Below are positions 22,499 to 32,672 of a DNA stretch of 64,000 nucleotides, one piece after another. Origin of the DNA: Didymella arachidicola (Eukaryota > Ascomycota > Dothideomycetes > Pleosporales > Didymellaceae). The DNA is taken from positions 1,860,001-1,924,000 of the forward strand of contig CM049991.1 of NCBI GenBank assembly GCA_016630955.3, read 5' to 3'. The notes under the pieces are model-generated. The model saw nothing but the letters and a program-made list of their open reading frames with translations, ran no database searches and was not told the origin of the DNA. The position numbers and the translations under genes were made by a program. Each line of letters opens with the position of its first letter. Position 1 is the first letter of the stretch.

Positions 22499-23098
22499 TC
22501 ATTCCAGCAGGTCCACCGTGTCCGCCCGTTGCCCGTACAGCTGGTCGTTCAGCCTTCGCTCGACCTCTTCCAACGATTGTCTTGCATCATCGCTCCCATC
22601 TTCGATCTGTAATGTCTCGCGTACTCGCTGCAGGAAAGTTTTAGGGCTACGTCGGCGCGTAGTCTGCTGTTCCTCACGATCATGGGGACTTCTCGATCTG
22701 TGTCGGTTTGCGGCTCCTGCAGTATGGGTTGAGGAGCGAGTTACCCTTCTGTTGTTCGGAACCGCCTGCACCCGAGGAATACCTCGACTTGCTTGACTTG
22801 TGGGATGGGCCTCATGAAACCATGAATTGCGGCAGATAGGACATCGATTCTTCCATGGTCCCGGAGATCGAAGGTGCTTGACAAGGCATTTCTCACCCAT
22901 GACGTGGTAACAACCTCGCTTCAGAGAAGAGGGATCAGCAACCATATCTATGCGCACCGCCCACTCTCCTGCCCCGTGATCGCGATTACAGCCGGGCAAT
23001 GGGAATTCGATATATGGCTCATAACAGATGCTGCACGTCTGATCGTCTGCCGCGAGCTGACGGAGCAGTAGAGGTGTGATGAACAAAGCGCCTGCCAT
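22499..23098 (-). CDS. small RING-like zinc-binding protein (3)
   Basis: A 199-aa single-exon frame from ATG 23098. The finger opens with 'CSICYEPYIEF', has a large insert, then 'CYHVMGEKCLVKHL' and 'CPICRNSWF'. It is followed by an Arg/Ser-rich disordered stretch (about residues 115-155) and a C-terminal helix 'LEEVERRLNDQLYG' that matches the helix of the protein starting at 19940. It converges on the SET-domain gene with 61 bp between stops. Confidence 0.75.
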   Translation of the reverse strand: MAGALFITPLLLRQLAADDQTCSICYEPYIEFPLPGCNRDHGAGEWAVRIDMVADPSSLKRGCYHVMGEKCLVKHLRSPGPWKNRCPICRNSWFHEAHPTSQASRGIPRVQAVPNNRRVTRSSTHTAGAANRHRSRSPHDREEQQTTRRRSPKTFLQRVRETLQIEDGSDDARQSLEEVERRLNDQLYGQRADTVDLLE

Positions 23099-23403
23099 CT
23101 TGCGTTTGGATAATTAGTACGATTGATGGTGTGTATCTGTCAGGAAGCATGGGTACTGGAATGAAGTATTTGACGATGCGCGCACATTCACACCAAGAGC
23201 TGGGCGTCGACGCGTGCTATTTTCAATTCTTGATAGGTTGGTTGCTGGCAACGAGCGCAGTGGGCCGGTCACTCCATGCTATGGGAAGCGAACGCATATA
23301 TAGACCCTGAGCCAAACGACGCCCCGCCAAGCCTTGAGAAAATTCACATCAGGAGGTCACTTGTGATCAAGCACGCAGCTCACAGTGCCTAATGACGGCT
23401 CCT
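23099..23403. other. intergenic, no gene seen
   Basis: About 305 bp including the promoter side of the RING-like gene and the 3' end of the monooxygenase. Nothing else recognised. Confidence 0.4.
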
Positions 23404-24807
23404 TCATGGTTGAGCCTCGACCACCTTTATCGCGCGCTCCCAAGTCGCCTCGATATCGTTCTGGTATATCCAAGACATATCAGCGCCCCCGTCAGATATG
23501 ACTTTGTTGGCGACTCGTTCATCAAACGAGGGATTGCCGATGACTTCCAGATTCTTTGCACGTCGTGCTGCTTCGGACGCAAGATGCGCGTACATGCGCG
23601 CATAATAGGAAAGACGGATCTGATCGAAGAGCGGTGCTGCTCTGCTCAGATCGTTGTCAAAATGCGCCAATGATTGTGCAAGAATCCAGCCATCCTCCAT
23701 GGCAAAGCCCGCACCTGAGCCAAAGGCACCGGACAATGCGTGCGATGAGTCGCCAACAAGAACAACCTTGTGGTTCCACGCGACGAGAGTCTCCAGCTCT
23801 GGACCTGCGAAAGCAGCAAACTCGCGCCAGCCGCCGTCAGGCACACGCGCAAGTGCTTCCCGAATTTGAGGCAGGTATTCCTGTCTCATAATCAACGTTT
23901 GCATTCACGTAGTCGGTGCAACACCTACTGTGAAGTGGGACTCGACATGCGCATTGGCAACGGGAACACCCCAGCTGACCTTACTGGCGCTATGTGTCGC
24001 CGGGTCATGCCATGCTCTTGCAGCTATCTCCCACAGCCCTTCACCTACCGGCGAGAAATAAACGTGGGTCGTAGGCGTGTGCCACCAGGCTGTTGTCTGG
24101 AATCGAGGATCCAGATCTTTCACATCTTCCCAAGCCAGTAAGGCACGCCATATCGTGGTTCCAGTGAACTTGATCTCGTAGTCTGGCCAAGCCGCATCAC
24201 GGACGACCCAAATGGAGATCAGTCAACCTTGATCGACGAATTGAGCAGGTACTTACTGAACGAATGCCATCAGCGCCAACCACTAGGTCGGCTGTGGCGG
24301 ATGAGCCGTCCTTGAAATTTAGCTCCACACCTGCAGCACCGCTATCGACGATACTACTGAGCTTCTTCGATAATTTGATAGTCCCAGGCTGTATGCGAGA
24401 CAATAAGGCAGACTGCAGCTTCGTCCTTTGGGTTCGAATGGGAGCACGTCCCGCAGTTGACTTCGGCTTTTCTCTGCGATGCAGTTCTTCGCCTGATCGA
24501 CCGTTCCTGTGATGCCTGATTAGGACCTTCACCTTCTTGATTTCTGGAACTGGACTTACAAATTCAGGATTGTCCAAGTTGGGTGGCCGCTATTCACAGC
24601 ATCTGCGGCTCCTAGCAAGTCTAAGACTTTCCAGGAGTTGGACCCAATGCTTATCCCGGCACCGACCTCTCGCAATACACTTGCCTGTTCATAGACTGTC
24701 ACTTCGACATTAGGGATTTTTGACAACGCTATCGCTGTTCCGAGACCTCCGGGCCCACCTCCCACGATAGCCACTTTGAGCGGCTTGGGCTTGATGTTGA
24801 CGGTCAT
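23404..24807 (-). CDS. FAD-dependent monooxygenase, salicylate-hydroxylase-like, with an aberrant splice acceptor
   Basis: The inferred exons are 24807..24560, 24515..24257, 24207..23929 and 23880..23404, about 420 aa. The dinucleotide-binding 'GGGPGGLGTAIAL' lies near residue 17, 'GADGIRS' ends exon 2, and the second FAD motif 'LVGDSSHALSGAFGSGAGFAMEDG' region lies near the C terminus. These are the class A flavoprotein monooxygenase signatures. Introns 1 and 3 are canonical (44 and 48 nt). Intron 2 has a good donor (GTAAGT), but in the only frame that restores 'VVRDAAW' it would end in TTTGG rather than AG at 24208. This is either a mutated acceptor, a non-canonical site or a base error. 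The substrate is probably an aromatic acid, by family only. Confidence 0.75.
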
Positions 24808-25710
24808 TGTTCAAAGTTTGATATGGACATGTTACATGCAACAGAGATGACATCTTAGATCTTCCATCAGGTTGCGCAGAAGTTCTGCACGTTGTTGACA
24901 AAGCCGTCTGTCGTCAACTGTCACGCGAATGATGTGCGAGGCACATCTATCGTAGGGTGGGTCAGAACACCAATTTGGAAAGGCGCAGCTCGCATCTGCG
25001 AACAACAATAACTGCGCAGAACTTAGCAAGGGGAATCGAAGGTCATGAGACGATCTGTGACAGATCATGGTCGAGCGGCTTGTCGCCCAAGTTGTGAGTT
25101 CAACACTTTGGGATAGTATGTCTTAATCATTGAAAGTGAGGCTTCCCAGACATGAAATACCAAGCAGGAGGGCAAATCCCCACAAGCATCCTTGGGATGT
25201 GATACTTGGGCCATTCAGTGCAAAAGGAGGACCTTATAAAAGGAGAAAAAAAAAAGGATTACACTGCGCTGAAGTCAGGAGAAAAAAACTACCCGCAAGT
25301 GTTGTGTCGATGCACCGCTGCCAGGACGATGCTGTATCAAATATTTGCACGCATTCTTTATGTTTCATACGCCAAGTGCATTTCGCAGCAACCTGGCTAT
25401 CTCCCCAATACTGACTGAAAAGACGATATTGACTAGATCATTTGCTGCAGCCCTGTCTTTTTCTTTGTGATATCTTTGGCTACGACCTGATAGAACTTTG
25501 ATCGCATCGACGGCAGGTTACAGTGAAACCGTAATTGCATAGATGCGATGCAACACTTTTTGATACTGAAATAGACCAAGAAGTGTTCTCCGTGAACATT
25601 GAGATTCGAAGAAGTGGAGCAGGGCTGCTACCACAAACTCCCATGTTGAGCTGCTAGCTCAATCGATTCCTACCCACACTATCTCCGTGGGACTCGGTCC
25701 GGTGAATCCT
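24808..25710. other. intergenic, no gene seen
   Basis: About 900 bp with slightly lower GC and a poly-A run near 25247. Short frames only. It includes the promoter of the monooxygenase. Confidence 0.45.
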
Positions 25711-27195
25711 TCAGTCCCAATTGTCGTACCACTCAGGATAATGACACAACTCATTGAGCTCCAGTGTGCTCAGACACTGAAATTTACTTTCATCTGAAGC
25801 ATCCTCGTCATAGAGTATTGTTGGCGCAGCTGGACGTCTTTTCTTTTGCGGCTTCTTGAAGTGTTCCTTCTTCTTGTTCTTGCCCCACAACTTCAGCTCA
25901 GCCTTGTACTGCAAGCACCAAAGAACTACTTCTCTAGCCGCCAGAGCATCCTCAACCGCGTCGTGTCCATTCTTACCATGGTCTTGCACGGTGATCTTCA
26001 GAAGCTCTTTGCATAGTGTCTTCAGGGCGAACTGCCCTTTGAAACCTTTGCCGACAGCTAACTTGGCCAAGATTGAGGAGTCAACCGTTGCATCATGACG
26101 AATTCCCAAAGCTGCGAGGTCGAACTGGAGCGAATGTCCAACGAGTATCGTTTGTGAGTCCATGAACCTGAACAGCTCTGCTCGTGCGGCAGTCGAGCCT
26201 TTCAGTGCTTTCCCCAAGATTATGGCGTCGTTCATATCTTCGGCGGTAATGCCGCTCCACTGTGTGCGCCAGTCTGTGACGCTGAGATGTGGCTCAACGA
26301 GAGTGTCGACCAACAGCACGCCGGTGAAGAAGTCGATCGCGGAGACTCGTGCAAGCTCTGAAGTGAGGCCTTTGTGGCCAACGCCGACCATCTCGCAGTC
26401 GAGCACAATGGCTTGATGCATGGGCGCTCTAGGGTTATGATGAGAGGCAGACTCAGTATTAGGTGTATAGAATTTTTTGCTCTTCCAAGGTAGGTCGCTC
26501 GAATCCGGCTTCGCAGTGAGTGCTGTCGAGACCAACGCCGAGTAGGTGATCGCATGCCGAGCAGGTGGAATTGCAGACCAGCGTGAATCCCAAGGATATA
26601 GTGGCTTCTGCGTAAGTGGTTTTGGAGGCTTCAGATCAGGTCCCTGAGGTGGTGCGGCTGCTGATGCCTTCTGCGATGCGAAATTCTGGCGAGGCTGTGC
26701 CTTCGCTCTGGTGATGGGGGTATCATGTTCTCTTGCCAACACGGATGCACTGGCTCTTGGTAGTACCGATATTGATGTTGGAATCGCCCCGGAGTTACTT
26801 AGAGCCTTCGAGCTCTGTTGTGCGTTCGTTGTTGTAACACGCGTCCCATGCGTAGCCATGCTAAGATGCTGCTTGCGTGCCAACTCGTTTTTGAAGGTTT
26901 TGTTGCAGTTCGATTCAGTGCAGAGAAACGACGGGGCGCCGTTGGCAGTAGTTTGACTGGACTGCTGGACTGCAACGGCTGCTGTTGTTGACTGCGCGTC
27001 CACAGAGTAGTCATTGTCCACATGTTGAGTGAGTCCGGCTGCAGTCATGCAGGTCGTTGTGGAGCCAGGCCTCATACAACGAAGGACATGTTTGGTAGCC
27101 CTAATGTGATCATCTAGCTTGTATGGTGCGTCGAATGACTTCTTACACTGGCTGCACACATGTGATCCCGCAACTTTACTTGCATTTGGCGGCAT
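25711..27195 (-). CDS. DEDDh 3'-5' exonuclease with N-terminal C2H2 zinc fingers (REX4/ISG20-like)
   Basis: A single exon of 494 aa from ATG 27195. The open frame extends further upstream, but residues before this Met look non-coding. Two zinc-finger-like segments lie near residues 10-35 ('CSQCKKSF') and ~95-120 ('CTESNCNKTF'). After a Pro/Ala-rich linker comes the exonuclease domain with Exo I 'DCEMVGVG', Exo II 'GHSLQFDLAAL' and Exo III 'HDAVEDALAAREV', which supply the DEDDh metal and His residues. The C terminus is Lys-rich. REX4/ISG20-type enzymes trim RNA, including rRNA precursors, in the nucleus or nucleolus; that role is inferred. Confidence 0.85.
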   Translation of the reverse strand: MPPNASKVAGSHVCSQCKKSFDAPYKLDDHIRATKHVLRCMRPGSTTTCMTAAGLTQHVDNDYSVDAQSTTAAVAVQQSSQTTANGAPSFLCTESNCNKTFKNELARKQHLSMATHGTRVTTTNAQQSSKALSNSGAIPTSISVLPRASASVLAREHDTPITRAKAQPRQNFASQKASAAAPPQGPDLKPPKPLTQKPLYPWDSRWSAIPPARHAITYSALVSTALTAKPDSSDLPWKSKKFYTPNTESASHHNPRAPMHQAIVLDCEMVGVGHKGLTSELARVSAIDFFTGVLLVDTLVEPHLSVTDWRTQWSGITAEDMNDAIILGKALKGSTAARAELFRFMDSQTILVGHSLQFDLAALGIRHDATVDSSILAKLAVGKGFKGQFALKTLCKELLKITVQDHGKNGHDAVEDALAAREVVLWCLQYKAELKLWGKNKKKEHFKKPQKKRRPAAPTILYDEDASDESKFQCLSTLELNELCHYPEWYDNWD

Positions 27196-27575
27196 TGTAT
27201 CGATCTTGGAAGGCACAATCAGAGCTGAAGATGTTGAACAAAAAAGGGAGGCACAAGTGGTTATCTTTAAGCAGACAATAGCCCGGGCCGCTGCGGTGGT
27301 TTTTACCATCACTTTCACTTTCACTTCCAATAGTGTGCCGCACCTGAAGCGCTCGGCAAGCCATAGGCGCCCAATCAGCGGCTGACACATTCCCATCTCA
27401 GCCTGATGCTGTGCCATGCTGCTGTCAATCACACCACCTGCATGTTCAGCCTTGCAGCCCTCTCACATGCCCTTACTAGGAAATTTGAAAGATATGATCA
27501 TGTATGGGAACCTCTCTCCCAACGCATCAGCAGACACCTCATTACGGTTCTCATCACTCTTCTCGTCATATGTAT
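27196..27575. other. intergenic, no gene seen
   Basis: A 380-bp spacer holding the promoter of the exonuclease gene and the 3' end of the acetyltransferase gene. Confidence 0.45.
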
Positions 27576-28380
27576 CTATTGGCTCCCGTCCGCTCCAACA
27601 CTCTGCCCTCTCCGAACCATAACCTTGCCCTCGCCCTGCTGCACAAACCCCACATGCTCATAAACCCTCTTCGCCTTCACACTAGTCTCCAAATACATCG
27701 CCGCCGGCGGCCTCTCCCCATCCGCCCTCTCAATCCCCCAATCTAACAGTCTCCTCGCCACACCCCTGCCCTGCCACTCAGGCCACGTCAACAGCAAAGC
27801 CAAATACCAATGCCTCTCGTCCCCTAGCATCTCTTTCCTGACTGCATCGTCCCGCTGATGCCGGCCACTCCTCGCATCAGGATCGACATGCTCGAAAAGC
27901 TCGTCGATTTCGTTGTTTGACCAGCCGAGTTTCTCGCGCCAGCCGTACAGCGTGAAAGCGTCGCGGCGGAAGGGGCATACGATGGGCGCATCTGGGCCGG
28001 TCCAGCATGCGGCGCCAATGATGGTGTTAGTTGGAACGTAAACTGCTTTGACCCAGGTGATGCCTGCCGTGGAGAAAGTAGGTTGTAAGGATTTCGCGAG
28101 GCGCTGGACGCGGACTTCTTTGTAATTGAGACCGCGTAGGTGTGGCGGGTGGATGGCGTCGATGGCAGAGTCCGGGTAGCAGACGAAGAGGCCTTCAGCC
28201 TGATTGTGCGTCAGAGGTTTGTTGGTGTGAAGATGTAGGTTGTTGAGTTACAATTCTGAGCGCGTCTTGTTCTTCTGCGATTTCGACCTTGATCTCGGAT
28301 GCCAACAGCCGCTTTGCTTCCTCGACTGGGATCGTCTCGGGATTGTATCCAGCCGTTGCGACCGTAGATGTGGAGACCAT
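27576..28380 (-). CDS. GNAT-family N-acetyltransferase
   Basis: Two exons, 28380..28252 and 28199..27576, are joined in phase 0 across a 52-nt intron with a CTGAC branch site, giving 250 aa. The acetyl-CoA-binding motif A is visible as 'WPEWQGRGVARRLLDWGIERA' positions (Q/R-x-x-G-x-G/A type), preceded by the beta strand 'HWYLALLLTW' and followed by 'YLETSVKAKRVYEHVGF'. This is the classical GNAT ending. The substrate (small molecule or protein) cannot be told. The N-terminal exon carries the extra beta-strand and helix before the core. Confidence 0.85.
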
Positions 28381-28978
28381 GATTGCGTTGTACCTTGTAC
28401 TGTGGTGTTGGACTCGTGGTCCTTTTGTGCCGATTGTAAGCCAAATCTTGCTTGTGCCAGTGTATGAAAAGATTGATGACACAAGTAGCAGCAGAGATAC
28501 ATATACTTGTATTTGGAAATGCGCGCTTGGCGCGCTGGCGCTACGCTTCTTCTAGCGGCAGCTTACCTGCAGTTCTGTCTATTTATTGGCCTCCGCCTTT
28601 CGTCGTGAATCCCGAGGCCTTGGTGCTGACGACGGAGTAAAAGCATCGGCGAGGCCGAGTCTCGAAAGTACACTTGCACATTATTATTAAATTACGTTGC
28701 GACATAGCTATTCGTGGGTATGCGCGACAAGGACATCAAAACTCGTAAGTTGACAAAGCTCTCCTGAGCGAGTGTCATCCTGTGATTGCGTGTAACCAAG
28801 GTGCCAGATGGGGTCGCACCTGATAACTTCAAAACTAAAATGCTGGTATACATAGACCAGGTAGCGCAGTATGTACAGAGTGCAGCAGAACGCCATGGGT
28901 ATCAAACGCCTTCAATGCAGCAAACCACGCATCGCAAAAGCAAATCGAATCATGATCGTAACCATGATGGTTATCCAC
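28381..28978. other. intergenic, no gene seen
   Basis: A ~600-bp spacer including the promoter of the acetyltransferase gene and the 3' flank of the glycosyltransferase. No supported gene. Confidence 0.45.
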
Positions 28979-30439
28979 TCAGGGGTTGGAGTGGACGAAG
29001 TGTGCACCTTGGCACGGGGAGTGGGCTTTTTTGAAGTCCTTGATCCGGCCCATCATCCATCCTGACACGTACTTCTCATCCTCCCGAGGCAGTCGTTGTT
29101 CGCCGAGCCTGATGCTGTGTGACAATCTGCATTGCGAACCAGTGTGCTCGTATTGCAGACACTTGTGGTCCTTTGCACAGGCTCGTTCGCAGTTGTCGAA
29201 TGACTTTACTGACTTGCCTTTTATGTGGACCACGTCCTGTGACATATTTGTCCAGTCCTCGGCCTTGCTCTGCAAACGCGGCTCGATGAGATTGAACAGC
29301 TCTTCGAACATGAGCGCCCGTTCTGGGTGTTTTCGGGCTTGTTCCCACTGCGAGAGTCCGGTGTAATCGTCCTCCAGAAGATGGTGCATCGTCATGATTG
29401 CCTCGCACCACTGCTCCGGTCCGAACTTCATCGTCGGTGGTTTGTCGCCGTTGAACATTGGCCAGTACCCACGAAGAGGTACACCGCTTTTCTTCAGGAC
29501 TTGCGCCAGCATCTCATCACCGCAGCAAGAGTCAGCCACGTTCTCGCCGAAGAAGTGCGTGCCTGGGAAATGGTGATTCTCTGCGAACATTTTCCCACGA
29601 GCCATAAGCTTGTCCAACGCACCGCGAGAGAGCACAAAGCCACTACCGCCATGGGCGAAAGGTGCCTTCTTCTTTGGCCAAACCGGTGATCCAAAGTAGT
29701 GCGCCGATTTGGGATTGAAGTGCGTGAGGAAACGGTATAGGTTGTCGTAGTTGACGTAGGTGTCCGTCTCAATAAACAGGTACCAGTGTGAGTCCGGGCG
29801 CAAGTATGATGTCCACTCCATCATAGGGAGGAACTTGTATTTATCTAGCTTCCAGCCATCTGGCGACTTGCCTGTCGTCTCGTTCGCTGACTGAATGCCG
29901 TCGTATACATTGAAGTCGGGGTTCTCCCACTTGTACTCGGGGCGGATATGGGAAAGGGCGTCTACGACGTCGAAGCTCTGGACGGTGGCTTTGCGGTCGG
30001 AGAAGATAAGCAGGTCTTGTTTACAGCGGCCTAGACGGTTCAGGTACACAGGCAGCTTCGTGGTAGCTTCGCCGGCGCCGATCTTCAAGACAATGGTCAA
30101 GTCCTCCATGACCCCGCTCTTGAAGGGCGAGCACTCTTCGCCAAAGCGTATCTTGGTCTGGGCTGGGCGCGCGGGCGTGGGCCGGTCTTGGAGGATGTCA
30201 TAGCCGCGCTCGACATACGGGACCAGGTCGCGGAGGGACGAGTGCAGATAGAGGACGCACAGTATCACGGCTGCGCACAGCAGGCGCAGCGGCGTGAATC
30301 GCACCATGTTGGTGGAGGAGCGAAACCCCATGGCATAGTCGTGGGAGGATTCGAGATGGCGGGCCCTAGACGCTGCATGCGAGATGAAGTAGAGCCCTGT
30401 GCGTTCCGCACTAGCCGGCGCATTACGTCTTTGGCCCAT
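28979..30439 (-). CDS. type II membrane glycosyltransferase, fringe/C1GALT (GT31)-like, with PAN-like tail
   Basis: A single exon of 486 aa if started at ATG 30439; a later Met just before the membrane anchor is also plausible. One transmembrane segment ('LRLLCAAVILCVLYL', about residues 52-67) near the N terminus predicts a Golgi type II protein. The catalytic domain shows the metal-binding 'IETDTYVNYDNL' (DxD), then 'GGSGFVLSRGALDKLM' and 'CCGDEMLAQVL', matching fringe and core-1 beta-1,3-galactosyltransferase relatives. A C-terminal Cys-rich segment (about residues 405-450) resembles a PAN/apple module. Donor and acceptor sugars are unknown. Confidence 0.8.
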   Translation of the reverse strand: MGQRRNAPASAERTGLYFISHAASRARHLESSHDYAMGFRSSTNMVRFTPLRLLCAAVILCVLYLHSSLRDLVPYVERGYDILQDRPTPARPAQTKIRFGEECSPFKSGVMEDLTIVLKIGAGEATTKLPVYLNRLGRCKQDLLIFSDRKATVQSFDVVDALSHIRPEYKWENPDFNVYDGIQSANETTGKSPDGWKLDKYKFLPMMEWTSYLRPDSHWYLFIETDTYVNYDNLYRFLTHFNPKSAHYFGSPVWPKKKAPFAHGGSGFVLSRGALDKLMARGKMFAENHHFPGTHFFGENVADSCCGDEMLAQVLKKSGVPLRGYWPMFNGDKPPTMKFGPEQWCEAIMTMHHLLEDDYTGLSQWEQARKHPERALMFEELFNLIEPRLQSKAEDWTNMSQDVVHIKGKSVKSFDNCERACAKDHKCLQYEHTGSQCRLSHSIRLGEQRLPREDEKYVSGWMMGRIKDFKKAHSPCQGAHFVHSNP

Positions 30440-30836
30440 GCTTCAAACGGCCGCGGCATTCACAACCAGCCTCTCAATTATCCTTTCGTCGACAACACGT
30501 GCGCAGAAAGATCGCGCTCGCATCTCGGAGGTTTATCCGGTTGTCTCATACTGGCGTCGTCGCTAGTTGTAATTACATCACGTCCAATATGCAGGCTACT
30601 TCTCTCCAGCCACGTATCAGGCTAAATTCAAGCCACACTCTTGTATGACCTCCCAACAAGCAGCAGAGAGCTTGCCTCGACCCTGGAAACACTCCCTTCA
30701 GCATGGTCGCTTGACGAGACCTTTGGCACTCTTAGTAGCCATTGCTTTTCTCTGCACTTAACACGGCCTCGACTTCGAAGACGACGACCGCGACTCAAAC
30801 ATTTCCTCGATTCTTCGATCGACTGCTTGCGCCTCG
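30440..30836. other. intergenic, no gene seen
   Basis: A ~400-bp spacer upstream of the glycosyltransferase and downstream of the ABM gene. Nothing recognised. Confidence 0.45.
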
Positions 30837-31241
30837 TCACAAGCTTGCCGGCTTGATAGCTTCCACGAACTTCGCCTTCACGCCCCTGAACAGTTTGTCC
30901 TGTATCAGCTTCGTGATGATTGGTTGCTTGTTGTGTTCCTCGAATGCTGCACGGCCAGTGTAGCGTTCGAAGAAGTGGAAGACTGTACGATCATCTGGAT
31001 CTCGACTAATGCAGTAGTAGAGGCTGCCTGGCTCGGATGAAGCCAGTCGTGTCGTTTCTGCGTATACAGCCTCGAGGGCGTCTGCATGTTCCGGGTATGC
31101 GTAGACCTGTGCTTGTAAGTATAGGCAGTTTGATGCACTGCAAAGGCCTACAATGCCGAACACGCAAAATTCACCCTCTGGCACCGGTGGCATGCCAGCT
31201 ATGAAGTCCTCCTTGTGGTACTCTGCTTTGCTGAAGCTCAT
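30837..31241 (-). CDS. antibiotic-biosynthesis-monooxygenase (ABM) domain protein
   Basis: I read exon 1 as 31241..31152 and exon 2 as 31106..30837, giving 119 aa. The 45-nt intron (31107..31151, donor GTAGGC, branch CTTAC, acceptor CACAG) is a multiple of three and has no stop, so an unspliced reading is also open. Splicing produces 'VFGIVYAYPEHADALEAVY', which matches the ABM fold much better. Further hallmarks are 'SSEPGSLYYCISRD' and 'VFHFFERYTGRAAFEEHN'. ABM proteins are small dimeric ferredoxin-like monooxygenases or quinone-handling enzymes. An upstream ATG at 31271 is the alternative start. Confidence 0.78.
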   Translation of the reverse strand: MSFSKAEYHKEDFIAGMPPVPEGEFCVFGIVGLCSASNCLYLQAQVYAYPEHADALEAVYAETTRLASSEPGSLYYCISRDPDDRTVFHFFERYTGRAAFEEHNKQPIITKLIQDKLFRGVKAKFVEAIKPASL

Positions 31242-31520
31242 GGCTGCTGTAATGAGAGTGACGGTGTTCATTTGCAAGTAAGCCACTCTTATAGTAAGCA
31301 CGTCAGATGCCAGCCCCACTTGCCGTGCTGCAGCGTGTCGACTCATCCTGAGCACATTGAAGTCCCACGGCCTCACGATCGTCATGGCCTACAACTCCTA
31401 AAGATATTTGCGTAAACACGGCATCGAGAATCTCTGCCGTACTGCGTCGATTCGTGCATTGCGTTCGATGCTGATGGGCTGTTGAAACGCGAATGCACAT
31501 TACAGGCGAGCCTGCTCTAG

Positions 31521-32672
31521 TCATTGGATGATGTTGAGCAGCTCTTTCCCTTCCAAATATCTTTCCAAATTCTCTGCGGTCTCCTCATACCAGATTACCA
31601 GCGAACCTTCCTCCACGTAGCCCATGTGCGGTGTCAAGACCACTCTGCTCCTTCCCTCCGCGTCCCAGTCCTCGTTACGCCATGGGCTATCTGCCGGCAG
31701 CGGCTCGATATCAAACACATCGATTGCAGCACCTCCTATGCGCCCTTGGCGAAGTGCATCAAGCAAGGCAGACTCATCGACTAGCGGTCCCCGGGATGTG
31801 TTTACCAACAAGCCGTTTGGCTTCATCCACTCCAATTCTCGGGTGCTCACAATCCCCTTTGATCGCTCGCTGAGCACATAGTGCACCGAGATCACATCCG
31901 CTTTGCTGAAAACCTCCTCTTTGCTGACGACCTTGAAAGTCTTCTCGTCATCTGCAGTCATGCCTCCACCTGTCATCGGCAAACCAGCCTCTGCAGCGAG
32001 TTGGTCTGCTTTCTCCTGCGTCAAATTTGCACTCCAACACACAATCTTCATGCCGAAAGCGAGCACACCAACCCTTGCCACATGAGATCCAATTCTCCCC
32101 AAACCTACAAGTCCAAGCGTCTTCCCTTGCAACCCGATTGCCAGGCCAGTCTGCCACGCTTTGTTCCCGCGCTTACCCTTCACAACCGCATCATCCGCAG
32201 CAACGTTCCTCGCCAGCGCCAGAATCAGCGCCCACACATGCTGCGTGGTCGGATGCCCACCGCCCTGCTTAACCGGCAAGGAGCGCGGACTCAGTCCACT
32301 CCCCTTCCCATCCGTGCGCCCTTTGCCAGGTGCAGCGCAGACAATGATACCGAGCTCTTTCATGGTTGCAAGATCCCAGCTCTCGAACTTGCCGCCGGTT
32401 GCAAAGATCACTTTCAGGTTGGGGAGTTGGCGCAGCAGCTCGCCTGGGAAGGGCGTGCGCTCGCGCATTGTGCTGAGCGCGGAGAAGGGGCGCAGACGCT
32501 CCACGAGCGCTTTACGCTCTGCATCTGTGGTTTTGGGATGCGAGTATGAGGGGAGAGTGTCGTTGAAGACGGTGATCTCGACTTGTGAGCTCGGCAGGTG
32601 GGAGAAGTGCTGCTGTGCTAAGTTATGGTAGTCGTCGAGGACGGCGAGCTTGATGGGTTGTGTTGAAGCCAT
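31521..32672 (-). CDS. D-isomer-specific 2-hydroxyacid dehydrogenase
   Basis: A single exon of 383 aa from ATG 32672. The Rossmann NAD(P)-binding motif 'GLVGLGRIGSHVA' lies near residue 185. The catalytic trio is visible: Arg in 'NTSRGPLVDE', Glu in 'DVFDIEPLP' and His in 'LTPHMGY'. The domain layout is that of D-3-phosphoglycerate dehydrogenase/hydroxypyruvate reductase relatives, but without a C-terminal ACT domain, so the serine pathway enzyme is unlikely. It reduces or oxidises a 2-hydroxyacid; the substrate is unknown. An insertion around 'GKGRTDGKGSGLSPRS' lengthens the loop before the cofactor domain. Confidence 0.88.
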   Translation of the reverse strand: MASTQPIKLAVLDDYHNLAQQHFSHLPSSQVEITVFNDTLPSYSHPKTTDAERKALVERLRPFSALSTMRERTPFPGELLRQLPNLKVIFATGGKFESWDLATMKELGIIVCAAPGKGRTDGKGSGLSPRSLPVKQGGGHPTTQHVWALILALARNVAADDAVVKGKRGNKAWQTGLAIGLQGKTLGLVGLGRIGSHVARVGVLAFGMKIVCWSANLTQEKADQLAAEAGLPMTGGGMTADDEKTFKVVSKEEVFSKADVISVHYVLSERSKGIVSTRELEWMKPNGLLVNTSRGPLVDESALLDALRQGRIGGAAIDVFDIEPLPADSPWRNEDWDAEGRSRVVLTPHMGYVEEGSLVIWYEETAENLERYLEGKELLNIIQ

